Both the position numbers and the translations under genes were made by a program. From assembly GCF_000276665.1 (NCBI RefSeq), contig NW_004955466.1:11879914-11943913 (forward strand): DNA of 64,000 bases, read 5' to 3'. Origin of the DNA: Chinchilla lanigera (Eukaryota > Chordata > Mammalia > Rodentia > Chinchillidae). This document shows positions 1-12,216 of this stretch, piece by piece. Positions within the stretch are counted from its first letter, which is position 1. Every line of letters starts with the position of its first letter. The notes beneath the pieces were generated by a model. It was not told the origin of the DNA and searched no databases. It saw only the letters and a list, made by a program, of their open reading frames with translations.

Positions 1-287
1 CTTGACTGCAGGAGCCCAGCTCCTGTAGGCTGGGTTTCTTTGTCCCTCGTGAGGATTTTATTTAATGACAATACCGATGGTTCTGCGGAGGCTGTTACTG
101 CATCTTCAGAGGACACCAGCTGGGGAGTCGGCTTCAGAGCCATGGAGCTGTTTTCCAGGTCATCCACACCCATCCTCTCAGATTGCTCTTGTTCTCTTTT
201 GGGGAAGGACAAACATTGTGTGGCAAAGTTAAGAAACAGAAGGCCACCGAAAGCCAGACAAAGGTGCAAGACAACCGATCTGCTCAT
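1..287 (-). CDS. N-terminal exon of an unidentified secreted or membrane protein (partial)
   Basis: On the minus strand an ATG at 285-287 opens a frame of 95 codons that runs off the window at base 1. Residues about 5-24 are hydrophobic and the next few (Thr-Gln-Cys-Leu-Ser) look like a signal-peptidase site, so the product probably enters the secretory pathway. The following segment begins near Phe28-Pro-Lys-Arg-Glu, is hydrophilic and rich in Ser, Thr and Glu, and has one N-glycosylation sequon (Asn46-Ser-Ser). A has the favourable -3 position before the ATG. The exon starts at 344, right after a good splice acceptor, so bases 288-344 would be 5' UTR. That stretch is also open in the same frame, so an earlier start in an upstream exon cannot be excluded. 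I compared it mentally with many hormone and growth-factor precursors and recognised none. Codon pattern, signal peptide and acceptor together argue that it is real. Confidence 0.6.
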   Translation of the reverse strand, partial: MSRSVVLHLCLAFGGLLFLNFATQCLSFPKREQEQSERMGVDDLENSSMALKPTPQLVSSEDAVTASAEPSVLSLNKILTRDKETQPTGAGLLQS

Positions 288-344
288 AGTGGAAGAGAAA
301 TGTGCACAGAAATTGGCAGAGTTGACAATTCCAGCAATTGAGTT

Positions 345-366
345 CTGCAGAAAAATAAAGCACATC
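345..366 (-). other. Splice acceptor of the 1-344 exon
   Basis: Read on the minus strand, a pyrimidine-rich tract (GTGCTTTATTTTTCTGCAG) ends in CAG at 345. The first exon base is 344. This is a strong mammalian 3' splice site and implies at least one upstream, probably non-coding, exon to the right. The CpG island at about 8.1-9.1 kb is a candidate position for it. Confidence 0.6.
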
Positions 367-810
367 AAACGGTCACAGATACGTAGTTTATAAGATCCTT
401 TCAAGGGAACTGTAAGGAAAACAATCTCCTTGACTTCACAAACAGAGAAGGCAGGTAGGAAAGGGCTGTTCCATTTCTTTGCACCCTTGAGACAGATAAC
501 CCAGTTCATTTTTCCCTGATGAATTCTGTAACTGATTTAACTTGAGCTCCCTAGAAAAAGGGACACACAGTTTAAGTATCAGGTTCATTGTTTCTCAAAC
601 ACCTACTTCAAATAAATCACCCTTGAAGTCACATTTGCAATGTCCTCTCCAAACTCAATGCATCCCCTGCTGATCCCCTCTATTAGAATCCCAAATTCCT
701 CTCTTATTCCACTATTAATCATGCAGTCAAGTAACTTGTAGGAAAAGCAACATGTCCAAGATATAGAAAATAAATGTTAAATTACACATTCATTCAAAGA
801 GGTTTTTAAG
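367..810. other. Presumed intronic sequence, no recognised feature
   Basis: AT-rich unique-looking DNA with no open frame or repeat that I can name. It would be intron 1 of the minus-strand gene at 1-344. Confidence 0.4.
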
Positions 811-1000
811 TGTTGCCATGGTTTGAAAGTTTGTGTCCCCCAAATCCATACATTGAAATCTAATCATCAAAGTGCTGGTATTAGGAGACAGGGCCTTTGG
901 AAAGTGATTAAGACTGTGAAGCCAGAGTCTTGATCAACAGAATTAGTGCCCCTTATACAAGTCCCCAGCGAGCACCCCAGAAATTCCTCACTTTTCAGTC
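811..1000 (+). repeat. MLT1-type MaLR LTR fragment
   Basis: The start, TGCCATGGTTTGAAAGTTTG followed by a CCCCCAAATCCATA block and 'GGGCCTTTGG...GTGATTAAG', is the 5' half of an MLT1-class ERVL-MaLR LTR. It is truncated after about 190 bp. Confidence 0.7.
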
Positions 1001-1399
1001 TGCAGCACCACACCCACAAAGCAATCTCAGAGATGCTTTGAGTTCTCTAGAAAATTAAAATTAGGACTTAAAATTCTTAAACAAAAATCTTGCCCTTACA
1101 AAAGGCACACTTTTTCTTTCCCTCATATCTAGTCGTCAAATCCTCTAGATTAAACACATGGTGTGCAAGTGAAATACAGAAATTCCATTTTCCTGGGGCC
1201 TTCTCCCCTTAGGGATTTCAGAATTTCCACACATTAATCCCATTTTGTTTTAAAGGCCTTTTTCAAACATAAAATGGCTAAGTCCTCCAGGCATGATCTA
1301 TATGACTGGAGACCAAATCAAGACTGGATTTCCTACATAAGAACAGAGCAATTTGTGGATTTAGAGCTGAGGCCTGCCAGCCAGACAGCACCAGGAGAG

Positions 1400-1572
1400 C
1401 GAGCTGTCCTGGAAGCAGACTTTCTAGCTCCTGTCCTTCCTTCTTCAGAGATCTGGGCCAGAACCACCCAGCTAAACTACTCCCAAATTCCTGACACACA
1501 GAAGTGGTATGAAATAATACACATTTATTACTAGGATAAGCCACCAAGTTAGGGGGTAACTTGTTACACAAA
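1400..1572 (+). repeat. Ancient LTR 3'-end-like fragment
   Basis: The order 'GACACACAGAAGTGGTATGA', a degraded AATAAA-like block, 'ATAAGCCACCAAGTTAGGGG' and 'AACTTGTTACA' matches the tail of old ERVL/MaLR-type LTRs. The subfamily is uncertain. The 86-codon frame here is fortuitous. Confidence 0.45.
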
Positions 1573-1575
1573 TGT

Positions 1576-4394
1576 CCTGCGCCCACCGTGCTTTCAGGAG
1601 ATACAAGAACAGACGAGGGCCATGAGTTGTCATAATGCCATGTGCACAAAGGGACAGCGCATCAAGGATCACAAAGTAAACAGTGAAGGAAAACTGAATC
1701 TACAAGTGACTGGTTGAAACCTAAGTCTCCCAAGTGCCCTAGAGCTTCAAAGAAGGACACTGTCTCCCCACAGGTAGAATGGGGGTTTGAAACTCCCATT
1801 AAATTAAACCCAGGCAGCTCTAGCCTCATTTTAAAAGGAGAAACTATGGGGGAAGTAATTGAGAAAGACAAACAGTACAGGCTGGCACATGTCAACATCG
1901 TGCACATCACTGTCCTCCGGATGAGCCCGAAAGCACACCCCATGCCGCGCAGCCAGGACAGATGACCGTGCAGCATCACGCTTACGGCCTGTTTCCCGTC
2001 CTCAAAACAAAAACCTGGAGAGCTGTACAGCAAGAGTCACAATCTGTGAGAAAATGAACTATGAAACTATACAGCTAAAGAGGCCTAAAAGCTAGAGACT
2101 CTCTGGCTCATGTTGGATCTGTTCAGATAGCTGTCTGTTCCTAAACAGATACTCACTAAACCTAACTAAACGTCCCAGAAAACAAAAGGTGCTGCCTAAA
2201 AGCTTGGTCTACATGATCACATGCTTTGGACTAAAATCGTAGAAAACGTAAGCCATCACTAATGGTGACAGATTTCAGAAGGACACAGACTGCCACTGGA
2301 AAGATGATTTCTGAATTTTAGTTTTCCTAGTATTAAAACTTGTTCTGTGACACCAAACAACTGGCTTTAGTTTTTCCTTTGACAAAATGAGGAGTTAAAC
2401 AAAATAACCTTTGAAATCTCCTCTGCCTCCATGATTCTATGTTTACACCTTACCTGTATGACAGAAAACAAAAATATTCCTCTAGAACCACAATTTTGCC
2501 ATCCAGTAGGCGAGACACCCACAAGACCAAGCAAATGCTTCTCCAGTCATGTAGGCTGGGAGAAGAATTTTATGAACAAATGAGACTGAAGGAAAAGAGA
2601 ACAAAGAACAAAGACAATACAGACCCAACTGCCTTTCCAAAAAAGAAGTTCCCCTCAAGGTCTTATTTTCATCCGCACCTTGAGTGTTAGAACTTTTGTG
2701 TGAAAGGCATTCAGCTTTGTTCTAAAAGAGCTTCCTTCTGTGATTCCACGTTGGCCACCTGTTTTCTAAATCCAATTACAGCAGAAAAAGTGGGGTGAAC
2801 CGTGAGTCTTTTCTAGTCTGTGCTGAGGCCATATGCTCCTTCTCCCCATTATTCAAAGCAATGCTTGAACTTGGAAGGGAGAAAAAACAGCCCCATAATG
2901 GGAGTTGTATTATATTAGAAAATTAAGAAAAGAAAGACCATTGTCAATTCAGTGACAAGATTCCTAACCCTAAGTTACCATCTGCAAACATTTTGAAGAT
3001 CATGGGCCTTTTCTCTTTTCCTTAACACTGTTATCTCCTATGAGACCATGTGCCCAGTTTAGAAGAAAAGCTTAGTAAATACTCACTAAACAAACAGATG
3101 AATGTCTACAGCCTGCTTTGCTGGTAGAGGTGGAAGGAAGATTTCATTGCTTATTAGAATTCTCTGTCTTCTATTAAATTAATTCGGTCATAAGAATATC
3201 TAATAAAAATACAAAAAGAACGCTTCTCTTTTCCCTTACATTGTGCCTTTAGCTACCGTCTTCACTTGATCTGTCAGTGCAAATTAATTCAGATAAATAA
3301 ACTCTAACTCAGTATTTAACTGATAGTGGATATTACCTTCAAACAGTTTAAAAAACATCCCTTTCGGGGCAAGTCAGTAGCACTCGTGCTATCGTTTGCT
3401 ATCAAGGTGCCCTAATGGCTTGGCAGTCCTCTGAACAATTTACTTTTCAGCCAACAGCGGGTAGATAAGCTGTCCTGTCAGGCATTATCTTTGACAATCT
3501 TAAATAGACACAGCCCAGAATCTGTGTCTTTGTCAAGTCCAGGAATATTCAAGTTTCAAAGACAAATGAAAGACAACATCAAAAAAAAAAGCCTTAAACT
3601 TAATAATCCAATTTTCTAAACACTTGGTCAATACTTTTCCAATTAAAATTAATACTGCTATTTCAGGATGTTCCCAAAATGAAGACACAAAAGGAAAACA
3701 AGCAGACTGAAACACTTTCATCCTGACAAAGCTATCTCTAAAGTAAACTGAGTTCTACGCACACTGTAGAGAGAACATAAGCGTTACCCTAAGAGTAGAA
3801 ACTGGTGAAAATCTGCCTGCTATTTTCCTTTCTCCTGATACACACAACTACTGTAAATAGCTGGTGTGGGTGGGGAAAGAAAGACAGCTAATCTCAGATT
3901 TTCACTGTCTCCTAGAAAGACAGTAGAAGTGTGCCGTTTCTAGTCTGTGTACTGAGGCCGTATTTCCTTCTCTCCGTGATTCAAAACAATTCCTAAACCT
4001 TAAAAGGAGGTGAAAAGACAGTCTGTAGGAAGGGCAGCAGCAAACACATCTGCAACCCAGATAAACTGGTAAATAGATGGCCTTCAGCTTCCAGGTCTGT
4101 CTCCATCTTTTAAAGCCCAGAATCTACTTGGCTGCCACTTCAAACACAACCATCTTCACCTAAACTGAGGTGTCACCTTGAACTCTTCTCCCTTTCACAT
4201 TCTCTACAACTTGTATAAATCCTTCCCTTGTACTCTCTCCTGGAACTATCCCTTCAAGCCTCCTCACTGGATTGTCATTATTTTAATTGCCTCTTAGTTA
4301 ATCATCCTTGTACAGACTCTCTCCTCGCTAATCCACTTGATACAATCCAGATGGTTTATTCTCAAAAACACTGACAATAATTAATCAAAAATGG
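1576..4394. other. Unique sequence, no gene recognised
   Basis: About 2.8 kb without identifiable SINE, LINE or LTR. Short frames are present but lack coding character. This is unusually repeat-poor for the window and could hold conserved non-coding sequence, which cannot be judged without alignment. Confidence 0.4.
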
Positions 4395-4530
4395 CCACCA
4401 CTGCGCCACATGTTGTGGGGCCTTGTGGAAATTATCTCACTTAATCTTCACAACAACCTAATGTGGCAGATACCACCAATGTCTCCAGGCGTACAGAGGA
4501 TAATTAACGTGCCTAAGTGACAGCATCTGT
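4395..4530. repeat. MIR-like ancient SINE
   Basis: The block 'ATTATCTCACTTAATCTTCACAACAACC', continuing into 'GTGGCAGATACCACCA', matches the core and 3' region of the mammalian MIR SINE. Confidence 0.6.
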
Positions 4531-4574
4531 TTTTGATCTTTTGTATCTTGTCAGACTTCAAGGTCCCTGCCTAC

Positions 4575-5262
4575 TATAGTTTGGAGCAAAAACTATGCCC
4601 CTCAAAAGGCCCATATGTTCAAAAGTGTGGCTTTTGGGGCCAGGGATATAGCTCAATGGCACAAGTGCCTGCCTGGCAAGCAAAAGGTCCTGAGTTTGAT
4701 TCCCAGTACAAAAAAAATGGCACTTTTAAGCTAGGTGTGCTGGTATACACCTATAATTCCAGCACTCAGGAATCTGAGGCAGGAGGACTGTTGCAAGTTT
4801 GAGACCATCCTGGGCTACAAAGTGAGCTCAAGGCCAGCCTGAACTGCATATCGAGACCCTGTCTCAAAAAGACAAAAAAAAAAAAAAAAGTGTGGCTTCT
4901 GGAAAGGCAAGACTGTGGGAGCGGGAACCTCGTAATGGATTAATCCACTGCTAAGTGCACAGCTGAATGAACGATGTGGGGCAAGGCGGTCAGAGGAAGT
5001 AGGTCACTGGTGGCATGCCTCTGAAGGATGTATCTTGTCCCTCAAACCCCTGCTTCTCGCTGGCTCCTTCCTGCTCTCTCTACCTCCCAGCTGCCACGAA
5101 GTAAGCAGCTTTGCTCTGCCACACCCTTCGACCAGGACGTTTCTGCCTTGGAGCCTGCCAATGACCATGGACTAAAAGCTCCAAACCCGTGAGCCAAAAT
5201 AAACCTTTTCTCCTTTAAAGTATTTAACTCAGGTATCTGGGCCACAGAAAGCAAACGCGCTG
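4575..5262 (+). repeat. Rodent MaLR (MT/ORR1-like) LTR, split by SINEs
   Basis: It starts at the CTATAGTTTGGAGCAAA region. It ends with the family hallmark 'TGGACTAAAAGCTCC...GAGCCAAAATAAACC', containing the AATAAA signal, followed by 'TTCTCCTTTAAAG'. A composite ID-B1 SINE (4637-4886) interrupts it near the 5' end. Confidence 0.7.
4637..4886 (+). repeat. Composite ID + B1 SINE
   Basis: An ID unit ('GGGCCAGGGATATAGCTCAA ... TGATTCCCAGTAC') runs through a short A-run into a full B1 ('GCTAGGTGTGCTGG ... GAGACCCTGTCTC'), then a poly-A tail. One 17-bp target duplication (AAAAGTGTGGCTTTTGG, 4621-4637; second copy with one mismatch at 4887-4902) flanks the pair. It therefore looks like a single insertion or a nested insertion in the tail. 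Confidence 0.8.
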
Positions 5263-5269
5263 CCTTTGC

Positions 5270-8140
5270 CACCACAACTCTCTGCCTTCCCAAAGTATAT
5301 CATCATGTATCACCCCAAACATAAAGCTGCCGAACTCCTCATCTCTAAGGCAAACCCCGCGGTATCAGAGCTAAGTACACACCCTATCCCAGTCAGGTCC
5401 AGCACCCTCGCCACACTCATTTTAGGCTGTGAAATGCTGCCATAGCACCACAGTGGCCCCACCACCCCCTCTTCTTCCCTGCCCCAGATATCCAAACCCA
5501 GGCCCCCAGGAACAGCTGTCATAAAAAATGACTGGCACACTCACATTCCACCCTCATCCCAGCTCCTCTAGCACAAATCACCATGTTTGTTAAGTCTCGT
5601 CAACTCAGAAAGATTAGGTTTCTTCCACATAAACACTGGTCCATATGCTTCCTTTGTTCATCTTATACCTAATAATGACAGGTAAATAGAGGTATTCAAT
5701 AAATACTTGCTGGCATGAAGTGAATATATATGATCATTTAATAATGAGAAAAATAATGTTCAGAGTTTCTCTGCTGTATCAGAAGACTATCAGTGACATT
5801 TCATGATCTGTCCTTATGTAACTGTATATTCTGTTCAGCACCTGGCCAATTCTGGCTACCTATTCAATGCGGCATTACAATAATAGCAATAAGTTATATA
5901 TTCCTATTCTGCTATATTTTAAGTTTCAGAGTTTATTTCACACATGCGCACACACAGATTAAGTTACAAGCAATAAGTCTCGGAGCTCTGGGTCATCTCG
6001 CTTCCCAATTACTACCTCACCTTTCAAAATCCAATTAGTGATCCCTTGACTGATAAAGGAAAAGAACTCTGCTCCTTCCTGGCTAGTGTCTTAATAATCT
6101 TTCCATTTTGTGCTTTTCCTGCTCCTCAATGATCCATTTGTCATTGTCTTATCTTGTCTTTTTTTAATCCTTGAGGCTCTCCTTGCCAATATTTCATTTG
6201 TGCAAAGCTGAGCTTATCACGAATCTGACCTTATTGGCCCAACTGTAGCATGTAGCATTAAAGTACCACACTCCTGACTCACTGTGCCATTGACCACTGT
6301 CCCTGGTCTGTTATATTGGCTCTTAGATCTGGGCTGCAGCCATCCTTCACTATAAATTAAATAGCAGGGATGACAGATGATCCTTTCAGCAGTGTGTTCC
6401 ATCACAGTGAAAGGAGGGAGAATGGAGTAACCACATAGAAAAAAAAAAGTACGGTCCCCAGGAGGAAAGCACCCTCCTGACAGGGATGCGGGTAAGCAGG
6501 CTGGGGTCAAGATGGTTACTCTGGAAACTACCAGCAAAGTGCTTTCCCCTCCCTGGAGGTCACAGCTCAGTGCTACACACTGAACCCACAAGCTGCGGTC
6601 TGAACTGATGACGCAACCAAATGAAGGTGCCTGTATTTATCACCCAAGCATCTCATCCTACCCCTGGCAGAAGAAGCCGGACTTAAAGATTTAAAAATAG
6701 GCTTCAAGTTTGAGCTCAACCATTGGCAAATCACTAACATTTCTTCATGACAAATAAAAGTTTTAACAGTGCTCATACTAAATACTGATGATGGTAATAA
6801 TAATGCTCATCCTGTTTTCTTCAAAGAGTGGAGGAGATACAAAAATGACAACAGACACGAAAGGAGATACAAAATGTTTGTGTCGTGCACTATACCAGAC
6901 ATGTAAGCGTGGAACTGACACACAAGCCCCTCGAACTGCAGAAATACGAGCAGTGGGAGGTCCCCAACACAGCGGTCCCCAACAGAATGCACATTTCCCC
7001 TAGGAATCACCGCGGAGCTTCCCCTCTCGGCTTTCACAGAGAGGAGGCGACCTAAGTCTTCGAGTCTGCAGACTCCTGTCCTGCCCAGGCTGGATCACAA
7101 GCGGCTGTCTTCCCACGGAAAGCTCCTCTCAGTGACTCATCTCACACTCCCTTCTGTCCTCTGGGGCTCACAAACCTCATTTGCTTAGTGCGCCCTCTGA
7201 GCACTAGGCAGCATGTTCAGGGAAGCTGAGACCAGATTCATACACTTTTCTTGTAATCACCAACAAAATGCAATATGGAAAAATAGGGTTTATGCACACA
7301 TTTTAATTAGAGAACGAAGTTCTACTCTTGCAAAAATTAATCCAGAGAATAAATACAATTCCCTATGTGAGAATAAATAAAATTCAACTAACAAAAATGC
7401 ACTGCCATACACAACTTCTCAGGCCAACATTTACTGAATAAAGAGTATTTGTTAAAGAGAGATTTTTTTCCATAGGGTATAAGCCCATCTTCTTCATTTT
7501 GATCTTATATTTAGTATCAAAACGTCTCTATAATGCCAAACTGACACCGTGAACAGGAAACATCAGGAATATACAGAAGCCTCTTCTGAAAACAAAGACC
7601 ATCCACAGCTCTCGAACTGGCCCTGTTGCCGTGGCTACCTTGGGCTTGGTGAGCCCTGGGACTCTCCTGAATAAAGACAATCAGTCTCAAGTCTGGTGCA
7701 CAAGTGCTTGGTTCCTTACTGTCAAGCACAGGAAGCTCCACTTCATTCATCCGATCAAGTCAGACTACCCTTAAATCTCTACTAGGTGAACACAGGCAAC
7801 ATTCTGATTCCACGACACCTCACTCGGCCAGGGTGGCTTTGCGGCCAAGTGTGCAGACTGAGCCGGTGGCTGAAGATGCTTGGCTGAAGGGAGCGCCTGG
7901 GAGCCAACAGCTTAGCTCGTGATCAAAGAAACACACAAAGGGGGCGGGGGTCCTGACCACACATTTTGCTCCTCAGAGAAAAGACCCTTTGAGCTTTACG
8001 GATGGTTTTGGGAACCACTTCTCACTCCCGCGTAAGTTTCAAACTAAAACTTCCAAAGACAAAAAGCAAGCGCTTTGCAGCAGCCCTGTCTGCTCTCTTC
8101 CACATCAGTTGTGCACTGGGATTAGGTGCCAGGATTCTGG
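5270..8140. other. Unique sequence left of the CpG island
   Basis: No exon or interspersed repeat recognised. GC content rises toward the right. The several 60-120 codon frames lack splice context or protein-like composition. Confidence 0.35.
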
Positions 8141-8149
8141 CAGAGCCTT

Positions 8150-9140
8150 GCGCCGGCTTGGCAAAGTGAGCATTTCTCTTTCTGGAGAACCCCACACTCG
8201 AGGGTCTTGGGTCTCGCTGCCCTCTCCCTTGCCAGGGCGCCACAGGTCCGGATTCCGCACAAGTCGGCTGGGGCAGCGAGCCCCTCTCCGCCCCGGAGCC
8301 CCAGCGCAGCGAGCTCCTCCAAGTCCCTCCCGCAGGCCCCCTCCGGCCAGGTGACCTTTCCACGGGGCAGGGCGGCCCCGCCGCACCGCGACAGTCCTCG
8401 TCCGGGGCGCGTCTCAGTGCCACCGCAGCCCCCTAAGCCCCCGCCGCCCCCGACCGCTGGCGCGCGGTGGCGATCGATGAAGCCACCGCGGTGGACTGCG
8501 AGGAGGGAGCAGAGGAGACGAGAGGGAGAAGGAAAAAGCCACACAAAAGCGCCAGCCCAGCAGCCCCGCCTGCACAAAGGCCCGCGGGCCGGTGCGCAGC
8601 TGAAGCTGGGCTGGAGCCGGCNNNNNNNNNNNNNNNNNNNNNNNNNNNNNNNNNNNNNNNNNNNNNNNNNNNNNNNNNNNNNNNNNNNNNNNNNNNNNNN
8701 NNNNNNNNNNNNNNNNNNNNNNNNNNNNNNNNNNNNNNNNNNNNNNNNNNNNNNNNNNNNNNNNNNNNNNNNNNNNNNNNNNNNNNNNNNNNNNNNNNNN
8801 NNNNNNNNNNNNNNNNNNNNNNNNNNNNNNNNNNNNNNNNNNNNNNNNNNNNNNNNNNNNNNNNNNNNNNNNNNNNNNNNNNNNNNNNNNNNNNNNNNNN
8901 NNNNNNNNNNNGAGCCCGAGCACTCCCGAGACGCCCCGCGCCCCGAGGGGTCCCCACGAGCCCAGCGCTGGCGCCCCGACTGCGGGGTCTCGGTGGAGGC
9001 GAGGGCGCAGGAGGAAACGTGGGCGGCTCGGCGGAGTCCGCGCGGGCCCTCGCAAGGACGCTCGGCCAGATGGTCCCCTCGGCCGCTTGGAGAAGTTGAA
9101 CACAAGCGCTCACAGAACGCGGCTTACCGAGCCTCTGCTG
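8150..9140. promoter_or_regulatory. CpG island, candidate promoter / first exon
   Basis: Around 1 kb with very high G+C and frequent CpG, broken by the assembly gap at 8622-8911. The rest of the window is AT-rich and CpG-poor, so this is the only island. Such islands usually mark transcription starts of vertebrate genes. A minus-strand first exon here would splice about 8 kb to the acceptor at 345, but orientation is not shown by sequence and divergent transcription is possible. Long open frames across the island exist on both strands, as expected for GC-rich DNA, and they pass through the Ns, so none is called as coding. Confidence 0.75.
8622..8911. other. Assembly gap (N), 290 bp
   Basis: Run of N inside the GC-rich island, a typical sequencing dropout. 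Any start site or exon here is missing. Confidence 0.99.
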
Positions 9141-10660
9141 CGGCTGGACACGGGGCTGGGTGCTTCATTGAGGACTGCAAAATGTGCACTGCAGCGCTGA
9201 GGAGTGAATCCTGTGATCCCTATTTACAGGGGGGAAAGTTGAGGCTGTGTGGTTTGTCTTAAGGCCCGTATGCCCGCCGGGCATCCGTGACCTGCAGGCT
9301 TGAGTTTCTCAAGGACTCTTCCATTTTCTGGTCCTCCTAACTGTGAGGGCAGAGAGGTGTCCGGAACCTCAAGGCCCACTCCACCGGAACCCCTAGCACT
9401 CCACTGCGGTCGGTGCTGTTGGTGCAGTTATTCGTAAACATCCTGAATTCGGAGCGCTGTGCCCTTCCATGGCTGGCGCCCAAGAATATGAGCTTTGTGC
9501 TCCCAGGAAAGTAATTAACAAACAATTGCAATGGGACGGAATTAAACTGTGTTATGTGTGTTGAGTGCAATACGTCATACAATGCACTATGACCAGGTCT
9601 TTTGCTGTGTTCGACACTGCCCGGTGGATCAGGCACAGCCAGCCTCACCAAGTTGGGTTTTAACATGTTAAGTCAGTGGTGTGAAAATCAGGCCCCATCT
9701 CATAAATACGATATCAAATAGTATGACGGGGCCGCCACCTGGGCCACAAAATTGAGTGCACTCAGTAAACAGTGCTGCTAATAGAAACAGTGTAACGTTA
9801 GGAACAGAGGGACACACAGAATAGGAACGAGCAGGAAGAAGGGAGCCCAGCTGCCCTGGCATCTAGGGCCAGCCCGACCCCGAAACCGAGACGCTGCGTT
9901 TCTCTGACATCTTCCTGGCTCTCTTGTGTATCCCACTGACGTCTTCGTGTTCTCCGTAGAGAACCAGTACCCACATGATACGCAAGTCCCAATTGCAGAC
10001 TCCTCTCCTCAGACCTGCCTTGTGCTCACATTGTCCTACACGTGATCGCCCTTCTCCCATGGTAAGATTCCTCAACACATAATTACTTCATCTATGCAGC
10101 AAAGGAAAGCAGTCTTACTGAATTCATTTATACTCGTACTTTATCCGACCCCATATGATTTGTACTACTTTAAGCCACTCTGGCTAACACAACTTAACTG
10201 CTGCTGTTGGTACCTAGCAGTGAACCGTTTGCCCATGACATACACACAAATCGTAGACAAGGAAAAATTGTTGGCTGTGGATCAACTCAGTAAATCCACA
10301 CGTGATGAATGCTATTTATTTTTTATGAGTAAAGCAAGAAAGTGTGTGTGTGTGTGTCTGTGTGTGGCTTTGTAACACACAAAACTATTACCGATCAGTG
10401 TAACAGGAGAGGGAGTTGAGACAGGCGGTTTGGGGCTGGCTATATTTAGCAAATAAAAAGGAAGGATTCCTAGTTAAATTTTACTTTCAAATAAACCACA
10501 TGTAATTCTTAACACAAGTATAAACCAAATAGTGTATAGGGTATACTTATACCAAACTTTATTCATTTGTGTACTTACTTAGTGTGGGTAAAAGAAAATC
10601 CCGTTCAACATTTGAGACACGCTCATGTTAAAAATTATGTGTGGTTTTCCGAAATGCAAA
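9141..10660. other. Unique sequence with a short (GT)n
   Basis: No gene recognised. A short GT/TG microsatellite lies at about 10341-10367. Confidence 0.4.
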
Positions 10661-10675
10661 TTTAACTGCGTTCTG

Positions 10676-10778
10676 TTTTTTTTTTTTTTTTTGGCTTTTC
10701 TCCGGTACCGGGAACCGAACTCCCGACCTTGCGCTTGCCAGGCAGGCGCTTTGCCGCTGAGCTAAATCCCCAGCCCCC
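10676..10778 (-). repeat. ID SINE (young)
   Basis: Antisense ID: T-run, then the complement of 'GGTTCCCGGTACCGG' and of 'GGGGCTGGGGATTTAGCTCA'. It is flanked by TTTAACTGCGTTCTG (10661-10675) and TAACTGTGTTCTG (10779-10791). It is close to the copies at 12217, 42073 and 63281, suggesting recent activity. Confidence 0.9.
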
Positions 10779-10791
10779 TAACTGTGTTCTG

Positions 10792-12200
10792 TATCTACCT
10801 GTTGACCCTGTCACTATTCGCTTGTTATTTGGTTCTGACTGGTAAAGCCTATGTGTCAGAAAGGAATTGGCCAGATGGTAGCAAAGAACAGGATAACCAG
10901 CCTTAAGAATCAGGAACGGACAGTGCCTGTGCAAGATGTCTAAAGAGTGAAGACTTGGGGTGCACAGTGAAATTACCATGAAACTGTGTCAAAATACTTC
11001 ATAGTCTGTCCATGATTCCTCTTTCTGCACCAACTATCTGACACCCTCCTTTCCCATGAACGTCCACGACTCAGGGGCTCTGCTGAACGGGGCGTTCCCG
11101 TCTGCTCCGTCTTTGTATCTACAAAATTGTCCTTCTGTGTTGTGTGAGCTGGACGGTAGGAGTCTGCTCAAAGCAAATCTCCATCTGACGCCCACAAAAA
11201 TTGAGTTGCTGATGTTGTAGAGCTCAGGCCAGGACTCTGAGCAGGGCTGACTTCACCAAGGTACTTTATAAGGGTTCTTTCAAAACACCTGGCAGGCCTT
11301 CCCCCAAACGCACTTCTGTTTGCTGAAGACATTTTTACTTTGGTCTGTTTTGTTCTCAGTTAAAATTATACCATCAACAGGACTTGGGGCAAGAGAATAA
11401 AACAACATAAAAGAGGCACATGGGGGAAAATTTTGCAACGCCGTTTACCTGGATCTCCACAAATCCTTTTCAGTGTTTCAATGCCTTTCCTTCTTTTTAC
11501 AATTTTTTAATGCCCTGAAATGCCTTCCTTGGAGTTTCTTGTTCTTCTTGGATCCCAACACAGAGGTCCAGGACAGGAGTTGCTCCGCAGAATAAGCATC
11601 ACTTGTAAATTGGATGTTAAGTTCATGCCAAAAGGTCATCTTCTCCTGACCTTCCTAAAAGTTTGTGACCACAAGCTTCTCAGCATCATTCAGGTTCTGA
11701 GCCCAATTACTGCCCAACTCTAATTGTCTAATGACAACTTCCTGGGTGCTTCTGTGAGATGAAATTCCCAAGAGTGGGCTGTCATGGAAAGCAGGGGAAG
11801 CACCCTCTCCTCACACTGAGTATCCACAGATAGTTGATGATTGTGGTGATAGTGATAGAAATAATGGTACTGATATTAGATCAGTTTGATTGATTTGATT
11901 GACTTTATCAATTTTGATGGATTTTTTTCATTGTATTCAAGCCCCTTAGAACCTTTGACAGGATCTATCTTAAACAAGTTCAGTGCCAGTGAAATTGGCT
12001 TTTCATCTCCTACTAAATTATGTCTTTGGTATGTAATTTATTGGCAAGACAAGTAGAAAGAATAAATGCTATAATAAAATGGTTTTCCTAAAGGAGAGTT
12101 TGGAACAATGAACTTTTACACATAAAAATTATGTGTCTTCATTATTGAACGTTTACTATGGAGGAACCTAGAAGAATCTTCTTGCTTCCCTGCTCTTCTC
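10792..12200. other. Unique sequence, nothing recognised
   Basis: Ordinary AT-rich intergenic-type DNA with a small GAT/TGATT-rich patch near 11830-11910. Confidence 0.4.
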
Positions 12201-12216
12201 CACAAAACCTATTATA

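Noticed and set aside
8122..9262. Long open frames on both strands over the CpG island
   Set aside because: They are made mostly of N translated as X plus GC-rich DNA that naturally lacks stops. Opposite strands and several frames are open together.
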